Of a stretch of 21,521 nt of DNA, positions 7,201-14,442 are shown one piece after another. Each line of letters begins with the position of its first letter. Within the stretch, counting starts at the first letter, position 1. The stretch is taken from contig DATJLQ010000125.1 in the NCBI GenBank assembly GCA_035509415.1, positions 1 through 21,521 of the forward strand. The letters are read 5' to 3'. The position numbers were made by a program, and so were the translations under genes. The notes beneath the pieces were generated by a model. The model ran no database searches. It had not been told where the DNA came from and saw only the letters and a list, made by a program, of their open reading frames with translations. The stretch is from DATJLQ01 sp035509415. GTDB taxonomy: Bacteria; Pseudomonadota; Alphaproteobacteria; JACZXZ01.

Positions 7201-8631
7201 ATGTCCAACGCCAGCGCCGACGATCTCTTCTTCAAGGATGCCGGGCTCGATCGCGGCCGGGTCCAGGGCCTGGTCGAGGAGGCGCTCCACAAGGCCGACG
7301 ATGGCGAGCTGTTCCTCGAATACAGCCAGTCCGAGGCGCTTTCCTACGACGACGGCAAGCTCAAGAGCGCGGCTTTCGACACCAGCCAGGGCTTCGGCCT
7401 GCGGGCGGTCTCGGAGGACGCGGTCGGCTACGCCCACGCGTCCGAGCTCTCGGAGGACGCGATCCGGCGCGCGGCGGCCACGGTCAAGACCGTGCGCGCG
7501 GGCCATGGCGGGGAGATCGCGGCGCCGCCTCCCGGCACCAACCGCCATCTCTATAGCGATCTCAATCCGCTCCCCGGCGTCGCGTTCGAGCGCAAGGTGA
7601 AGCTCCTTGCCGAGATCGACGCCTATGCGCGCGCCAAGGACAGCCGCGTGCGCCAGGTGATGGCGTCGCTCGCGGGCTCGTGGCAGGCGGTCGCGATCCT
7701 GCGCGCGGGCGGCCACCACAGCTCGGATTTGCGTCCGCTCGTGCGCCTCAACGTGAGCATCGTCGTCGGCGAGGGCGACCGGATGGAAACCGGCACCGAC
7801 GGACGCGGCGGGCGCGTCGCCTACGACTTCCTGTTCGATCCCGCGAACTGGCAGGCCCAGGTCGACGAGGCGCTGCGTCAGGCGCTGGTGAATTTGGGCT
7901 CGGTCGCGGCCCCCGCGGGCGAGATGCCGGTGGTCCTCGGGCCGGGCTGGCCCGGCATTCTTCTCCATGAGGCGATCGGCCACGGGCTCGAGGGCGACTT
8001 CAACCGCAAGAAGACCTCGGCCTTCTCGGGCCTCCTGGGCCAACGCATCGCGAGCCCGGGCGTCACCGTGGTCGACGACGGCACGCTCCCCGACCGGCGC
8101 GGCTCGCTCACGGTCGACGACGAGGGCACGTCCTCCCAACGCAACGTGCTGATCGAGGACGGAAAGCTGGTCGGCTTCATGCAGGACCGGCAGAACGCGC
8201 GCCTCATGGGCATGAAGCCCACGGGGAACGGGCGGCGCCAGAGCTTCGCCCACCACCCGATGCCGCGCATGACCAATACTTATATGTTGGCGGGCTCCCA
8301 CGCGCCCGAGGAGATCCTGCGCTCGGTGAAGCGCGGCCTCTACGCGGTCAATTTCGGCGGCGGCCAGGTCGACATCACGTCCGGCAAGTTCGTGTTCTCG
8401 GCCGCCGAGGCCTATCTGATCGAGGACGGCAAGGTCGGCCCCGCGGTCAAGGGCGCCACCTTGATCGGCAACGGGCCCGACGCGCTCACCAAGGTGCGTA
8501 TGATCGGGAACGATTTGCGCCTCGACCCCGGCATCGGCACCTGCGGCAAGGACGGCCAGGGTGTGCCCGTGGGCGTGGGCCAGCCGACGCTCCTCATCGA
8601 CAATCTCACGGTCGGCGGTACCGCGGCGTAG
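7201..8631 (+). CDS. tldD: Metalloprotease TldD
   Basis: This 476-residue subunit is the zinc-bearing half of the TldD/TldE heterodimer, which degrades unfolded peptides and in enterobacteria matures microcin B17 and processes CcdA. The zinc motif HEAIGH is at residues 256-261, followed by GLEGDFNRKKTSAF. The conserved late cysteine is C448 in GIGTCGKDGQG, and NFGGGQVDITSGKFVFS is present, as expected for TldD. The ATG at 7201 was chosen because the protein then begins at family length. An upstream in-frame ATG at 7156 would add 15 residues of doubtful value. GAGG lies ten bases upstream. Its partner pmbA is in the same window at 19894. Confidence 0.96.
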   Translation: MSNASADDLFFKDAGLDRGRVQGLVEEALHKADDGELFLEYSQSEALSYDDGKLKSAAFDTSQGFGLRAVSEDAVGYAHASELSEDAIRRAAATVKTVRAGHGGEIAAPPPGTNRHLYSDLNPLPGVAFERKVKLLAEIDAYARAKDSRVRQVMASLAGSWQAVAILRAGGHHSSDLRPLVRLNVSIVVGEGDRMETGTDGRGGRVAYDFLFDPANWQAQVDEALRQALVNLGSVAAPAGEMPVVLGPGWPGILLHEAIGHGLEGDFNRKKTSAFSGLLGQRIASPGVTVVDDGTLPDRRGSLTVDDEGTSSQRNVLIEDGKLVGFMQDRQNARLMGMKPTGNGRRQSFAHHPMPRMTNTYMLAGSHAPEEILRSVKRGLYAVNFGGGQVDITSGKFVFSAAEAYLIEDGKVGPAVKGATLIGNGPDALTKVRMIGNDLRLDPGIGTCGKDGQGVPVGVGQPTLLIDNLTVGGTAA

Positions 8632-8683
8632 GCGCTGCAGAGCCGCGTCCGCACCGATCGCGGAAATCGAATACGCCCGCCGC

Positions 8684-8753
8684 GTCATGGCCCGGCCCCG
8701 GGACCGGCCGTTGGCCGGCCCGAGGACAAACTTAACGTCCCGGCCGTCCATGA
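8684..8753. repeat. Palindromic intergenic repeat with internal hairpin
   Basis: The outer arms GTCATGGCCCGG...GGGAC (8684-8704) and GTCCCGGCCGTCCATGA (8737-8753) are imperfect inverted copies. Between and overlapping them, CCGGCC-GTT-GGCCGG (8704-8718) forms a perfect 6-bp hairpin. The GTCATGG/CCATGA borders are typical of dispersed extragenic palindromes in alphaproteobacteria. A related fragment occurs at 21266-21308. Confidence 0.6.
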
Positions 8754-8779
8754 ATTTCCTTGGGCGTCGATACCCGCGA

Positions 8780-8796
8780 CGCGGCCTTCGGCCGCG
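8780..8796. repeat. Perfect hairpin, 7-bp stem
   Basis: CGCGGCC-TTC-GGCCGCG forms a perfect seven-pair stem with a three-base loop. It lies between the convergent ends of tldD and the HpnL-like gene and could act as a weak bidirectional terminator or be part of the adjoining dispersed repeat. There is no T-tract. Confidence 0.55.
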
Positions 8797-8828
8797 CCTC
8801 AAGATGACGCTATTCATTTGGAAATGTG

Positions 8829-8865
8829 CCTCATCCCGAGGCGCGAAGCGTCTCGAAGGATGAGG
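8829..8865. repeat. Dispersed palindromic repeat (CCTCATCC...GGATGAGG)
   Basis: The arms CCTCATCC (8829-8836) and GGATGAGG (8858-8865) enclose a second near-perfect stem, CGAGGCGC-GAA-GCGTCTCG. This element begins 12 bp past the stop of the HpnL-like gene. It is the same family as the copies at 15220-15333 and is familiar as an intergenic repeat in many alphaproteobacteria. Confidence 0.75.
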
Positions 8866-8876
8866 GGGGCGCCGCG

Positions 8877-9875
8877 TCAGCTTGCGTTGCGCTTGGCATT
8901 CTTGTGCGCGGCGTGGCCCTCGATCGCCTGCCACAGTAAGAGCGCCGGAACGCCGATCAGGATGTCGCGTCCGCGCTTGATGAGCGAGATCGCGAGGGCG
9001 GGGCCGGCCGCGAGCCCGACCAGCGCCCCGATCAGCACATAGCCGCCTTCCTGGATGCCCGCGCCGAGCGGAACGAAGAATGCGACGCTGCGGAGCGCGT
9101 AGACCAGCCCCTCGAGCGCAAGCACCTCGCCCCAGCCCAAAGGCTGGCCGCCGGTCGCGCGCGCGATGAACCAGAGCACGATCCACGCCTCGACGGCGCC
9201 CGCGAGCCAGGCCACGAGATGGAGCCCGATCGAGGCGAGGAATGCCCAACGATGGCGATAGATGGTCAAGATGCGGTCGTTGAGGGTGCGCTCCTCGGCG
9301 TTCGCCTCGCTCCGGCGCGCCTTGCCCCGGAGCCAATCGAGCGGCCGGTTCACCAGGCGGAACAAGCCCTTCTTCTGCACGATGAGGAAGCCGCCGAACT
9401 CGACCGCCATGATCGCGATGCCGCCCAGCACCCAGAGCTTGTGGGGCGCTCCCGGGTGGGTCGCGACCAGGGCGGCTAGCCCGATCGCGGCGAAGAGGGC
9501 CTGGCTCAGAAGCTCGGCGGTCATGTCGACCACGATGCTGGCACCGGCGAGCTCGATGCCGCGCAATCCCAAGATCCGCGTCGCGACCAGCTCGCCGCTC
9601 ACGGGCAGGATCGGCAGCACGCCGTCGATGCCGTCGCGCATCCAACGCGCCCAGCTCAGGAGCGGCCAGCCCACGCCGCCCTGCGGGCGCAGCAGCAGCC
9701 ACCAGGCGAGGCCGCAAAGGACGGTCGGGATCGCGTGATAGATCGTGACCGCGACGAGCGCCCCCCACCCCGCCTGGTCGATCGCGCCGAGCACGCGGCC
9801 GAGCCCTTCCTCGACGATGAGGAAGCCCGCGAGCGCCAGGCCCAAAAGGGCGACGATGAGCCGGCCGTATTTCAC
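8877..9875 (-). CDS. HpnL-like integral membrane protein (LPG synthase TM/UPF0104 superfamily)
   Basis: This 332-residue protein has about eight hydrophobic helices. Features typical of the lysylphosphatidylglycerol synthase transmembrane family are a VLPILPVSGELVATRIL segment, a charged cytoplasmic loop (about 185-205), and the late FFVPLGAGIQEGGYVL motif. Within this superfamily it most resembles HpnL, tied in some bacteria to hopanoid location in the outer membrane. No hopanoid synthesis genes are in the window, so that role is not shown here. The start is GTG at 9875. It follows the two ferritin-like genes after 55 bp and is probably cotranscribed with them. Confidence 0.8.
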   Translation of the reverse strand: MKYGRLIVALLGLALAGFLIVEEGLGRVLGAIDQAGWGALVAVTIYHAIPTVLCGLAWWLLLRPQGGVGWPLLSWARWMRDGIDGVLPILPVSGELVATRILGLRGIELAGASIVVDMTAELLSQALFAAIGLAALVATHPGAPHKLWVLGGIAIMAVEFGGFLIVQKKGLFRLVNRPLDWLRGKARRSEANAEERTLNDRILTIYRHRWAFLASIGLHLVAWLAGAVEAWIVLWFIARATGGQPLGWGEVLALEGLVYALRSVAFFVPLGAGIQEGGYVLIGALVGLAAGPALAISLIKRGRDILIGVPALLLWQAIEGHAAHKNAKRNAS

Positions 9876-9930
9876 TGGGGCGTCGCCTCGGGGACTCGTG
9901 ACGGAAGAGTGCCGCGCGCGGGGTCGCGCG

Positions 9931-10782
9931 TCACGCGGGATGTCCGCCCGCGGCGCGCGTCGGCCAAAGGCGCATCAGGCTGTAGGCGCAGCGTCCGACC
10001 GCCGGGAAGAAGCGCGGCCGCAGGAGACGCGCGTCGAAGGCGCCCATGCGCCGCCCGTTCTCGGCCAGGCACTCGCGCACCAGGCGCAGGATGCTGAAAT
10101 CCTCGAGGAACACGTCGGCCTGGGTCGCGGAGAAATTCTGCCCGTCGCCCTCCTTTTGCCCGCGCCGCACGGTGCCGACCAGGCGCGCGATCGCGCGGCC
10201 ATAATAGAAGGCCGAGGTGAGGGCGCGTAGGGGTGCGAAGCCGCGCCCGCGCCGCGTCTCGTCGTACGCCATCCAGTTGACGAAGAACACGATGTGGCGC
10301 GTCTCCTCGAACATCAGCACGTCGAACAGGTCGAACATCGATTCGGGCAGGAAGCCCGACTGGCGCGCGATCTTGAACACGCCGAAGCCGAGGAAGGAAT
10401 CGAGGCATTCGCCGTAGCCGAAATCGACGAACGCGGTGCGGATGTCGGCCGGGAGCGGCTTGAACGGCTCCTCGGTCGCGTTCAAGCTGTAGCGCTCGAT
10501 CATGTGGGCGATGAGACGCGCGTGGCGCGCTTCCTCGTAGCCCTGGAGGTCGATCGCCTCCTTGAGCTGCGCGTCGCCGATGGTCTTGGCGAATTCGCCC
10601 ACGATGGCGCCCGCGCGCCGCTCGGTCTGGAACACTTCCTGCCAGAACGGGACCGAACGCAGGCGCTCGAGCTCGACCGCCGATAGCTCGGGCCAGGGCA
10701 ATTGCTCGGGCTCGAAGACCCGGTGGCTGTCCTTGAAATCGCGGCAGAAAAGGTCCTTGTGCTCTTCCGAGCCGATGCGCAT
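9931..10782 (-). CDS. Ferritin-like di-iron protein, second paralog
   Basis: This 283-residue protein is a diverged paralog of the next gene upstream. The four-helix di-iron pattern is complete: E54 (FQTERR), E84-xx-H87 (EEARH), E125 (GYGECLDSF) and E160-xx-H163 (EETRH). Such Glu/ExxH sets bind two irons in ferritin-like oxidases, oxygenases and desaturases, so an oxygen-dependent reaction is inferred, with unknown substrate. It lacks the first 24 residues of its paralog and starts almost at the shared IGSE-HK-LFCR block. The ATG at 10782 has GGAG eight bases upstream. It lies 36 bp after the paralog and 55 bp before the HpnL-like gene. No signal peptide is seen. Confidence 0.8.
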   Translation of the reverse strand: MRIGSEEHKDLFCRDFKDSHRVFEPEQLPWPELSAVELERLRSVPFWQEVFQTERRAGAIVGEFAKTIGDAQLKEAIDLQGYEEARHARLIAHMIERYSLNATEEPFKPLPADIRTAFVDFGYGECLDSFLGFGVFKIARQSGFLPESMFDLFDVLMFEETRHIVFFVNWMAYDETRRGRGFAPLRALTSAFYYGRAIARLVGTVRRGQKEGDGQNFSATQADVFLEDFSILRLVRECLAENGRRMGAFDARLLRPRFFPAVGRCAYSLMRLWPTRAAGGHPA

Positions 10783-10818
10783 CGCGGAAACTCCTATTTG
10801 GACCCGACGCCCCCGCGC

Positions 10819-11724
10819 TCAGGCGGCGCGCGTCGGCGTCGCTTTCTTGGGCGTGCGCATGAAGCGGCGCGCGAACCGCGCGACCCAGGGCACGAAGGTG
10901 GGACGCTTCAGGCGCGCATCGTAACGCGCCATGCGCCGGTCGTTCTCGGCCAGGCATAAATCGATCAGGCTCGGCAGATCGAGCTCGATGCCCATCGATT
11001 CGTGGCCGGTCATGGTGAAATTGTCGCCGCCCATGTCGTTCGCGGTATTGAGACGCTCGCGCGCGAGATAGAGGTAGACGAGCGCCCGGCGCAGATCGAA
11101 CAGCGGCCGCTTCCACCAGGGAAGGTTATGCCGGTGCCACTGCACCCAGTTGACGTAGAACAATATGTGGCGGCATTCCTCCTGCATCACCGGCTCGAAC
11201 GTGTCGACCAGCTCGGGCGGGAAATAGCCCGAGCGCTTCGCGACCTCGAACAAGCCGAAGGCGAAGAAGCTGTCGATGCATTCGCTGTAGCCCGTCACCA
11301 TGAACGCCCATTCGGCGTCCTTGGGCTTGGGATAGGGCGGCTCGGCGTCGAGCTCGATGCCGTAGGCCTCGACCATGTTGGAGAGCACCAGCTTGTGGCG
11401 TCCCTCCTCGAAGCCGTTCATGTCGACCGCCTCGCGCAGAAGCGGGTCGCGGATCAGCTCGCCGTAGGTGAGGACGCGGATTTTCGCCTTCCCTTCGGTC
11501 TGCACCGCGATGTTCCAGATCGGCAGCGACACCAGGCGCCGGCGCGCGCCCTCGTCGAGCTTGGGCCAGTCGATCACGGCCGGCTTGTAGGGATCGTGGG
11601 TGTCGAGCAGCATGCGGCAGAACAGGCGCTTGTGCGCCTCCGAGCCGATCTCGACCGGGCCGTTCACGTCGCCATTCCAGTAGCCCGCCCGATGCCCGGC
11701 CGCATCGATCGTCGCGTGCGCCAT
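10819..11724 (-). CDS. Ferritin-like di-iron protein, first paralog
   Basis: This 301-residue, probably cytoplasmic protein carries the di-iron residue set E77 (VQTEGK), E107-xx-H110 (FEEGRH), E148 (GYSECIDSF) and E183-xx-H186 (QEECRH). It shares the order of motifs with the downstream paralog: IGSEAHKRLFCR at the start, SLPIWNIAVQTE, the GYxEC-DSF helix, EExRHI-F-VNW, and CLAEN-RRM--DARL-RP-F near the end. The pattern fits a ferritin-like fold with an oxygen-activating centre rather than iron storage. The exact subfamily and substrate are unknown to me. The ATG at 11724 is preceded by GAGG. It is the first gene of a probable three-gene operon. Confidence 0.8.
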   Translation of the reverse strand: MAHATIDAAGHRAGYWNGDVNGPVEIGSEAHKRLFCRMLLDTHDPYKPAVIDWPKLDEGARRRLVSLPIWNIAVQTEGKAKIRVLTYGELIRDPLLREAVDMNGFEEGRHKLVLSNMVEAYGIELDAEPPYPKPKDAEWAFMVTGYSECIDSFFAFGLFEVAKRSGYFPPELVDTFEPVMQEECRHILFYVNWVQWHRHNLPWWKRPLFDLRRALVYLYLARERLNTANDMGGDNFTMTGHESMGIELDLPSLIDLCLAENDRRMARYDARLKRPTFVPWVARFARRFMRTPKKATPTRAA

Positions 11725-11785
11725 TGGGGTCCTCGCCCGGATCGTCCTCAGCGCCCGGAAGGCCGGGCCGCCTCGACCGGGCCTC

Positions 11786-11814
11786 TTTTAAACCCCCCAT
11801 GCCAGCGCGCGCAA
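11786..11814 (-). promoter_or_regulatory. Candidate promoter of the di-iron/HpnL operon
   Basis: Minus strand: TTGCGC (11814-11809), a 17-bp spacer, then TTAAAA (11791-11786), or TTTAAA with a 16-bp spacer. The start would lie near 11779, about 55 nt before the first ATG. The -35 box is the same TTGCGC as in the divergent candidate promoter for the DUF302 gene. Confidence 0.4.
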
Positions 11815-11888
11815 CGGCCGCGCGTGCGGCATCCGCGCGCGCCCGGAAGCCGCGGAAACCGGGGCACTGCGGGGAGATCGGGCGCCGG

Positions 11889-11917
11889 TTGCGCGGCACC
11901 CGCCCGCGCTCTACAAC
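11889..11917 (+). promoter_or_regulatory. Candidate promoter of the DUF302 gene
   Basis: TTGCGC (11889-11894), a 17-bp spacer and TACAAC (11912-11917). The predicted transcription start falls at about 11924-11926, on the ATG itself, which would make the message leaderless. Confidence 0.4.
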
Positions 11918-11925
11918 TAGCGCAT

Positions 11926-12396
11926 ATGCGCGCCCTCGCCCTCATTCCGGCCCTCCTCGCGCTTGCGCTCCTGGCGCTGTCGCCGCGCGCCCACGCCTAC
12001 ATGCCGCCGGGCATGATCAGCAAGCGCAGCCCCTACGACGTGGGACAGACGCTCGACCGGCTCGAGGATCTCCTGAAGAAGAACGGTTTCACCGTGATCG
12101 CGCGCATCGACGATCAGGCGATCGCGAAGGCGGGCGGGCAGATCGTGGCGCCGATCCAGTCGCTCATCGTCTCGCTGCCGGGGTTCGATGCGGCGCTCAT
12201 CGAGAGCGAGCGCGCGACCGGCCTCGAGGTGCCGATGCGCATCCTGTGCTGGCAGGATTCGAACGGCAGCGTCAACTTGACCTACCCGTCGCCCGACCAG
12301 CTCGCCCAGCGCTACAACGTGACCAGCCAGCCGGTGCCGGTGCAGCACATGGACGACCTCCTGGGCTCGCTCACCGACCAGGCCGTGAAGCCCTAG
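11926..12396 (+). CDS. Secreted DUF302 domain protein
   Basis: This 156-residue protein has a clear signal peptide: MRA, a leucine/alanine-rich core, and an AHA cleavage site after residue 24. The rest matches the DUF302 pattern: a helix with LDRLEDLLKKNGFTVIARID, then strands leading to an ILCWQDSNG-like segment. DUF302 proteins are small, often periplasmic, and of unknown function. The frame is open far upstream across the antisense of the ferritin-like gene, but only the ATG at 11926 puts a signal peptide at the start. No ribosome binding site precedes it, and a candidate promoter sits just upstream, so leaderless translation is likely. Its stop shares CTAG with the convergent FMN reductase gene. 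Confidence 0.85.
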   Translation: MRALALIPALLALALLALSPRAHAYMPPGMISKRSPYDVGQTLDRLEDLLKKNGFTVIARIDDQAIAKAGGQIVAPIQSLIVSLPGFDAALIESERATGLEVPMRILCWQDSNGSVNLTYPSPDQLAQRYNVTSQPVPVQHMDDLLGSLTDQAVKP

Positions 12397-12956
12397 GCGC
12401 CGAGCCTTCGCGTCCAGGCCTCGAGCGCAACCATCAGGTCCTTGACGAAGCCGCGCGTCGCCTCGTCCGTGAGCTTGCCCGCGGCGTCGAACTTCGACGC
12501 TGCGGCGCCGATCAGGACCTCGGGCTTGTTGACCGGGTACATATTCAGGAACGTGCAGACCTGCCGGAGATGCTGCTGCGAGCGCGCGGTGCCGACGCCC
12601 CCCGGGCTCGAGCCCAGGATCGCGACCGGCTTTCCGTTGAAGGGCTGATCCGGCGGGCGCGACGCCCAGTCGATCGCGTTCTTGAGCACGCCCGGGATCG
12701 AGAAATTGTATTCTGGTGTCGCGATCAGGAGCGCGTCGGCCGCCTTGATCCTGGCGCGGAACTCCTCGACCGCCGGCGGGAAGCCCGCCGCGCGCAGATC
12801 CTCGTTGTAGGGCGGGATGGGGGCGATCTCGAAGGTCTCGATCTCGAGCCCGGGCGGGGCGAGCTCGATCGCCGCGTTGAGCGCCATCCGGTTGAACGAG
12901 CCCTTGCGCAAGCTGCCGCACACGCCAAGGACCTTGAGCCGTCTCGTCTCCGCCAT
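12393..12956 (-). CDS. NAD(P)H-dependent FMN reductase (flavodoxin-fold)
   Basis: This 187-residue flavoprotein is predicted to reduce FMN, quinones or azo compounds with NAD(P)H. Family motifs are clear: GSLRKGSFNR at 14-23 binds the FMN phosphate, PEYNFSIPGVLKNAIDW from 81 contacts the isoalloxazine ring, and GSSPGGVGTARSQQHLR follows. The ATG at 12956 has an excellent GGAGG five bases upstream. An in-frame ATG at 12971 would add MTEAK but lacks a usable spacing. It follows gshA by about 20 bp and is probably cotranscribed, giving a thiol/redox pair. The physiological substrate is not deducible. Confidence 0.9.
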   Translation of the reverse strand: MAETRRLKVLGVCGSLRKGSFNRMALNAAIELAPPGLEIETFEIAPIPPYNEDLRAAGFPPAVEEFRARIKAADALLIATPEYNFSIPGVLKNAIDWASRPPDQPFNGKPVAILGSSPGGVGTARSQQHLRQVCTFLNMYPVNKPEVLIGAAASKFDAAGKLTDEATRGFVKDLMVALEAWTRRLGA

Positions 12957-12976
12957 CTTCGCCTCCGTCATCCCTG

Positions 12977-14344
12977 CTAATAGGCCAATTCGTCGAACGC
13001 GGGCTCGACGCTCTCTTTCCAGCGCGTCCTGAAGGCGTCGAGCAAATCCTCGGCCGGCGCGCGGCCGGCGCGCGCGATCTCCCACAGCACGTCGAGATAG
13101 GCCGTCTCGTCCGAGCCGAATCCCATGTCGCGCGCGCGGCGCCTCAGGCCCTCGGTCGCGATCTCGAGCACCTCGAGGGCGAGCGCCTGGAGATCGCGCT
13201 TGCGGAACGGGGTCTTGAGCGCCCGCTTCGGCACCTCGCGGCGCAGATAATCGTGCTCCTCGCGCGTCCAATCCTTGACGATATCCGAGGCGGCGTCGAG
13301 CGCGACCTGGTCGTAAAGCAGCCCGACCCAAAGTGCCGGCAGCGCGCAGAGAATGCGCCACGGGCCGCCATCGGCGCCGCGCATCTCGAGGACGCGCTTC
13401 AGGCGCACCTCGGGAAAGGCCGTCGTCATGTGGTCGATCCAGTCGCCGATGCGCGGCCGCTCGCCCGGCAGCGCCGGGAGCTTTCCCGCCAAGAAGTCGC
13501 GGAAGGATTGGCCGCTCGCGTCGATGTACTTGCCGTCGCGATAGACGAAATACATCGGCACGCCGAGGAGATAGTCGGTATAGCGCTCGAAGCCCATGCC
13601 GGGCTCGAACACGAACGGGAGAATACCCGAGCGGTCCGGGTCGACGTCGGTCCAGACGTGGCTGCGGTACGAGAGATAGCCGTTGGGCCGCCCCTCGGTG
13701 AAGGGCGAGTTGGCGAAGAGCGCGATGGCCACCGGCTGGAGCGCGAGCGACGCGCGGAACTTTTTCACCATGTCGGCCTCGGAGGCGAAATCGAGGTTCA
13801 CCTGCACGGTCGAGGTGCGCAGCATCATGTCGAGGCCGAGGCCGCCCTTCTTCGGCATGTACTCGCGCATGATGCGGTAGCGGCCCTTGGGCATCCACGG
13901 AATCTCGGCGCGCGTCGCGCTCGGGTGGAAACCCATGCCGAGGAGCCCGTAGCCGAGATCGTCGCCGATCGCCTTCGCCTCGTAGAGATGCCGGCCGACC
14001 TCGGCGCAGGTCTCGTGCACGGTCTTCAAGGGCGCGCCCGAGAGCTCGAGCTGGCCGCCGGGCTCGAGGGTGATGGCGCAGTTCCCCTTCGCGAGCGCGA
14101 TCAGATTGCCGCCCTCCTCGACCGGCTCCCAGCCGAAGCGCGCGACGAACGCCTTGAGGAGGTCGCGGATGCCGCCCGGCTCGTCATAGGCGAGCGGCTT
14201 CAGCGAGGCGCGGTGGAACGCGAACTTCTCGTGCTCGACGCCAATGCGCCAGGAGAATTTGGGCTTGCAGCCGGCGGCGAGATACTCGACCAGCTGGGCC
14301 TTGCTCTCCACAAGCTCGCCGCTCGATTTGGGCGGTCCGGACAT
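12977..14344 (-). CDS. gshA: Glutamate-cysteine ligase, plant/alphaproteobacterial type
   Basis: This 455-residue cytoplasmic enzyme joins glutamate to cysteine with ATP, the first step of glutathione synthesis. It belongs to the GCS2 family rather than the enterobacterial GshA type. It shows GVEHEKF at 35-41 near the start, then LEPGGQLELSGAP, RYRIMREYMPKKG and TSTVQVNLDF, all typical of plant and alphaproteobacterial enzymes. The ATG at 14344 has AAGG about seven bases upstream. It lies between rsmE and the FMN reductase gene on the same strand. The short gap before it contains a 15-bp tandem repeat. The rsmE-gshA order is common in alphaproteobacteria. Confidence 0.95.
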   Translation of the reverse strand: MSGPPKSSGELVESKAQLVEYLAAGCKPKFSWRIGVEHEKFAFHRASLKPLAYDEPGGIRDLLKAFVARFGWEPVEEGGNLIALAKGNCAITLEPGGQLELSGAPLKTVHETCAEVGRHLYEAKAIGDDLGYGLLGMGFHPSATRAEIPWMPKGRYRIMREYMPKKGGLGLDMMLRTSTVQVNLDFASEADMVKKFRASLALQPVAIALFANSPFTEGRPNGYLSYRSHVWTDVDPDRSGILPFVFEPGMGFERYTDYLLGVPMYFVYRDGKYIDASGQSFRDFLAGKLPALPGERPRIGDWIDHMTTAFPEVRLKRVLEMRGADGGPWRILCALPALWVGLLYDQVALDAASDIVKDWTREEHDYLRREVPKRALKTPFRKRDLQALALEVLEIATEGLRRRARDMGFGSDETAYLDVLWEIARAGRAPAEDLLDAFRTRWKESVEPAFDELAY

Positions 14345-14360
14345 CGATGACCTTGCTGTG

Positions 14361-14420
14361 TCGGTTGAGCTTGGATCGGTTGGGCTTGGGTTGGTTGGGC
14401 TTGGGTCGGTTGGGCTTAAG
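14361..14420. repeat. 15-bp tandem repeat between rsmE and gshA (4 units)
   Basis: Four consecutive units on the plus strand read TCGGTTGAGCTTGGA, TCGGTTGGGCTTGGG, TTGGTTGGGCTTGGG and TCGGTTGGGCTTAAG, followed by a degenerate partial unit. They fill most of the 98-bp gap, in the leader of gshA if it is transcribed from rsmE. They have no spacers, so this is not a CRISPR array. Confidence 0.9.
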
Positions 14421-14442
14421 TTGGCGTTGGGCGGGCGACCGG

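Noticed and set aside
8829..8865. Intrinsic terminator for the HpnL-like gene
   Set aside because: The hairpin is strong but has no T-tract on the exit side and matches a dispersed repeat seen elsewhere in the window, so it is recorded as a repeat.
11002..12396. 464-residue extended version of the DUF302 protein
   Set aside because: The upstream part is antisense to a ferritin-like gene. Only the ATG at 11926 gives a signal peptide directly at the start.
14361..14420. Possible CRISPR array
   Set aside because: The units are contiguous 15-bp tandem repeats with no spacers, and no cas genes are present.
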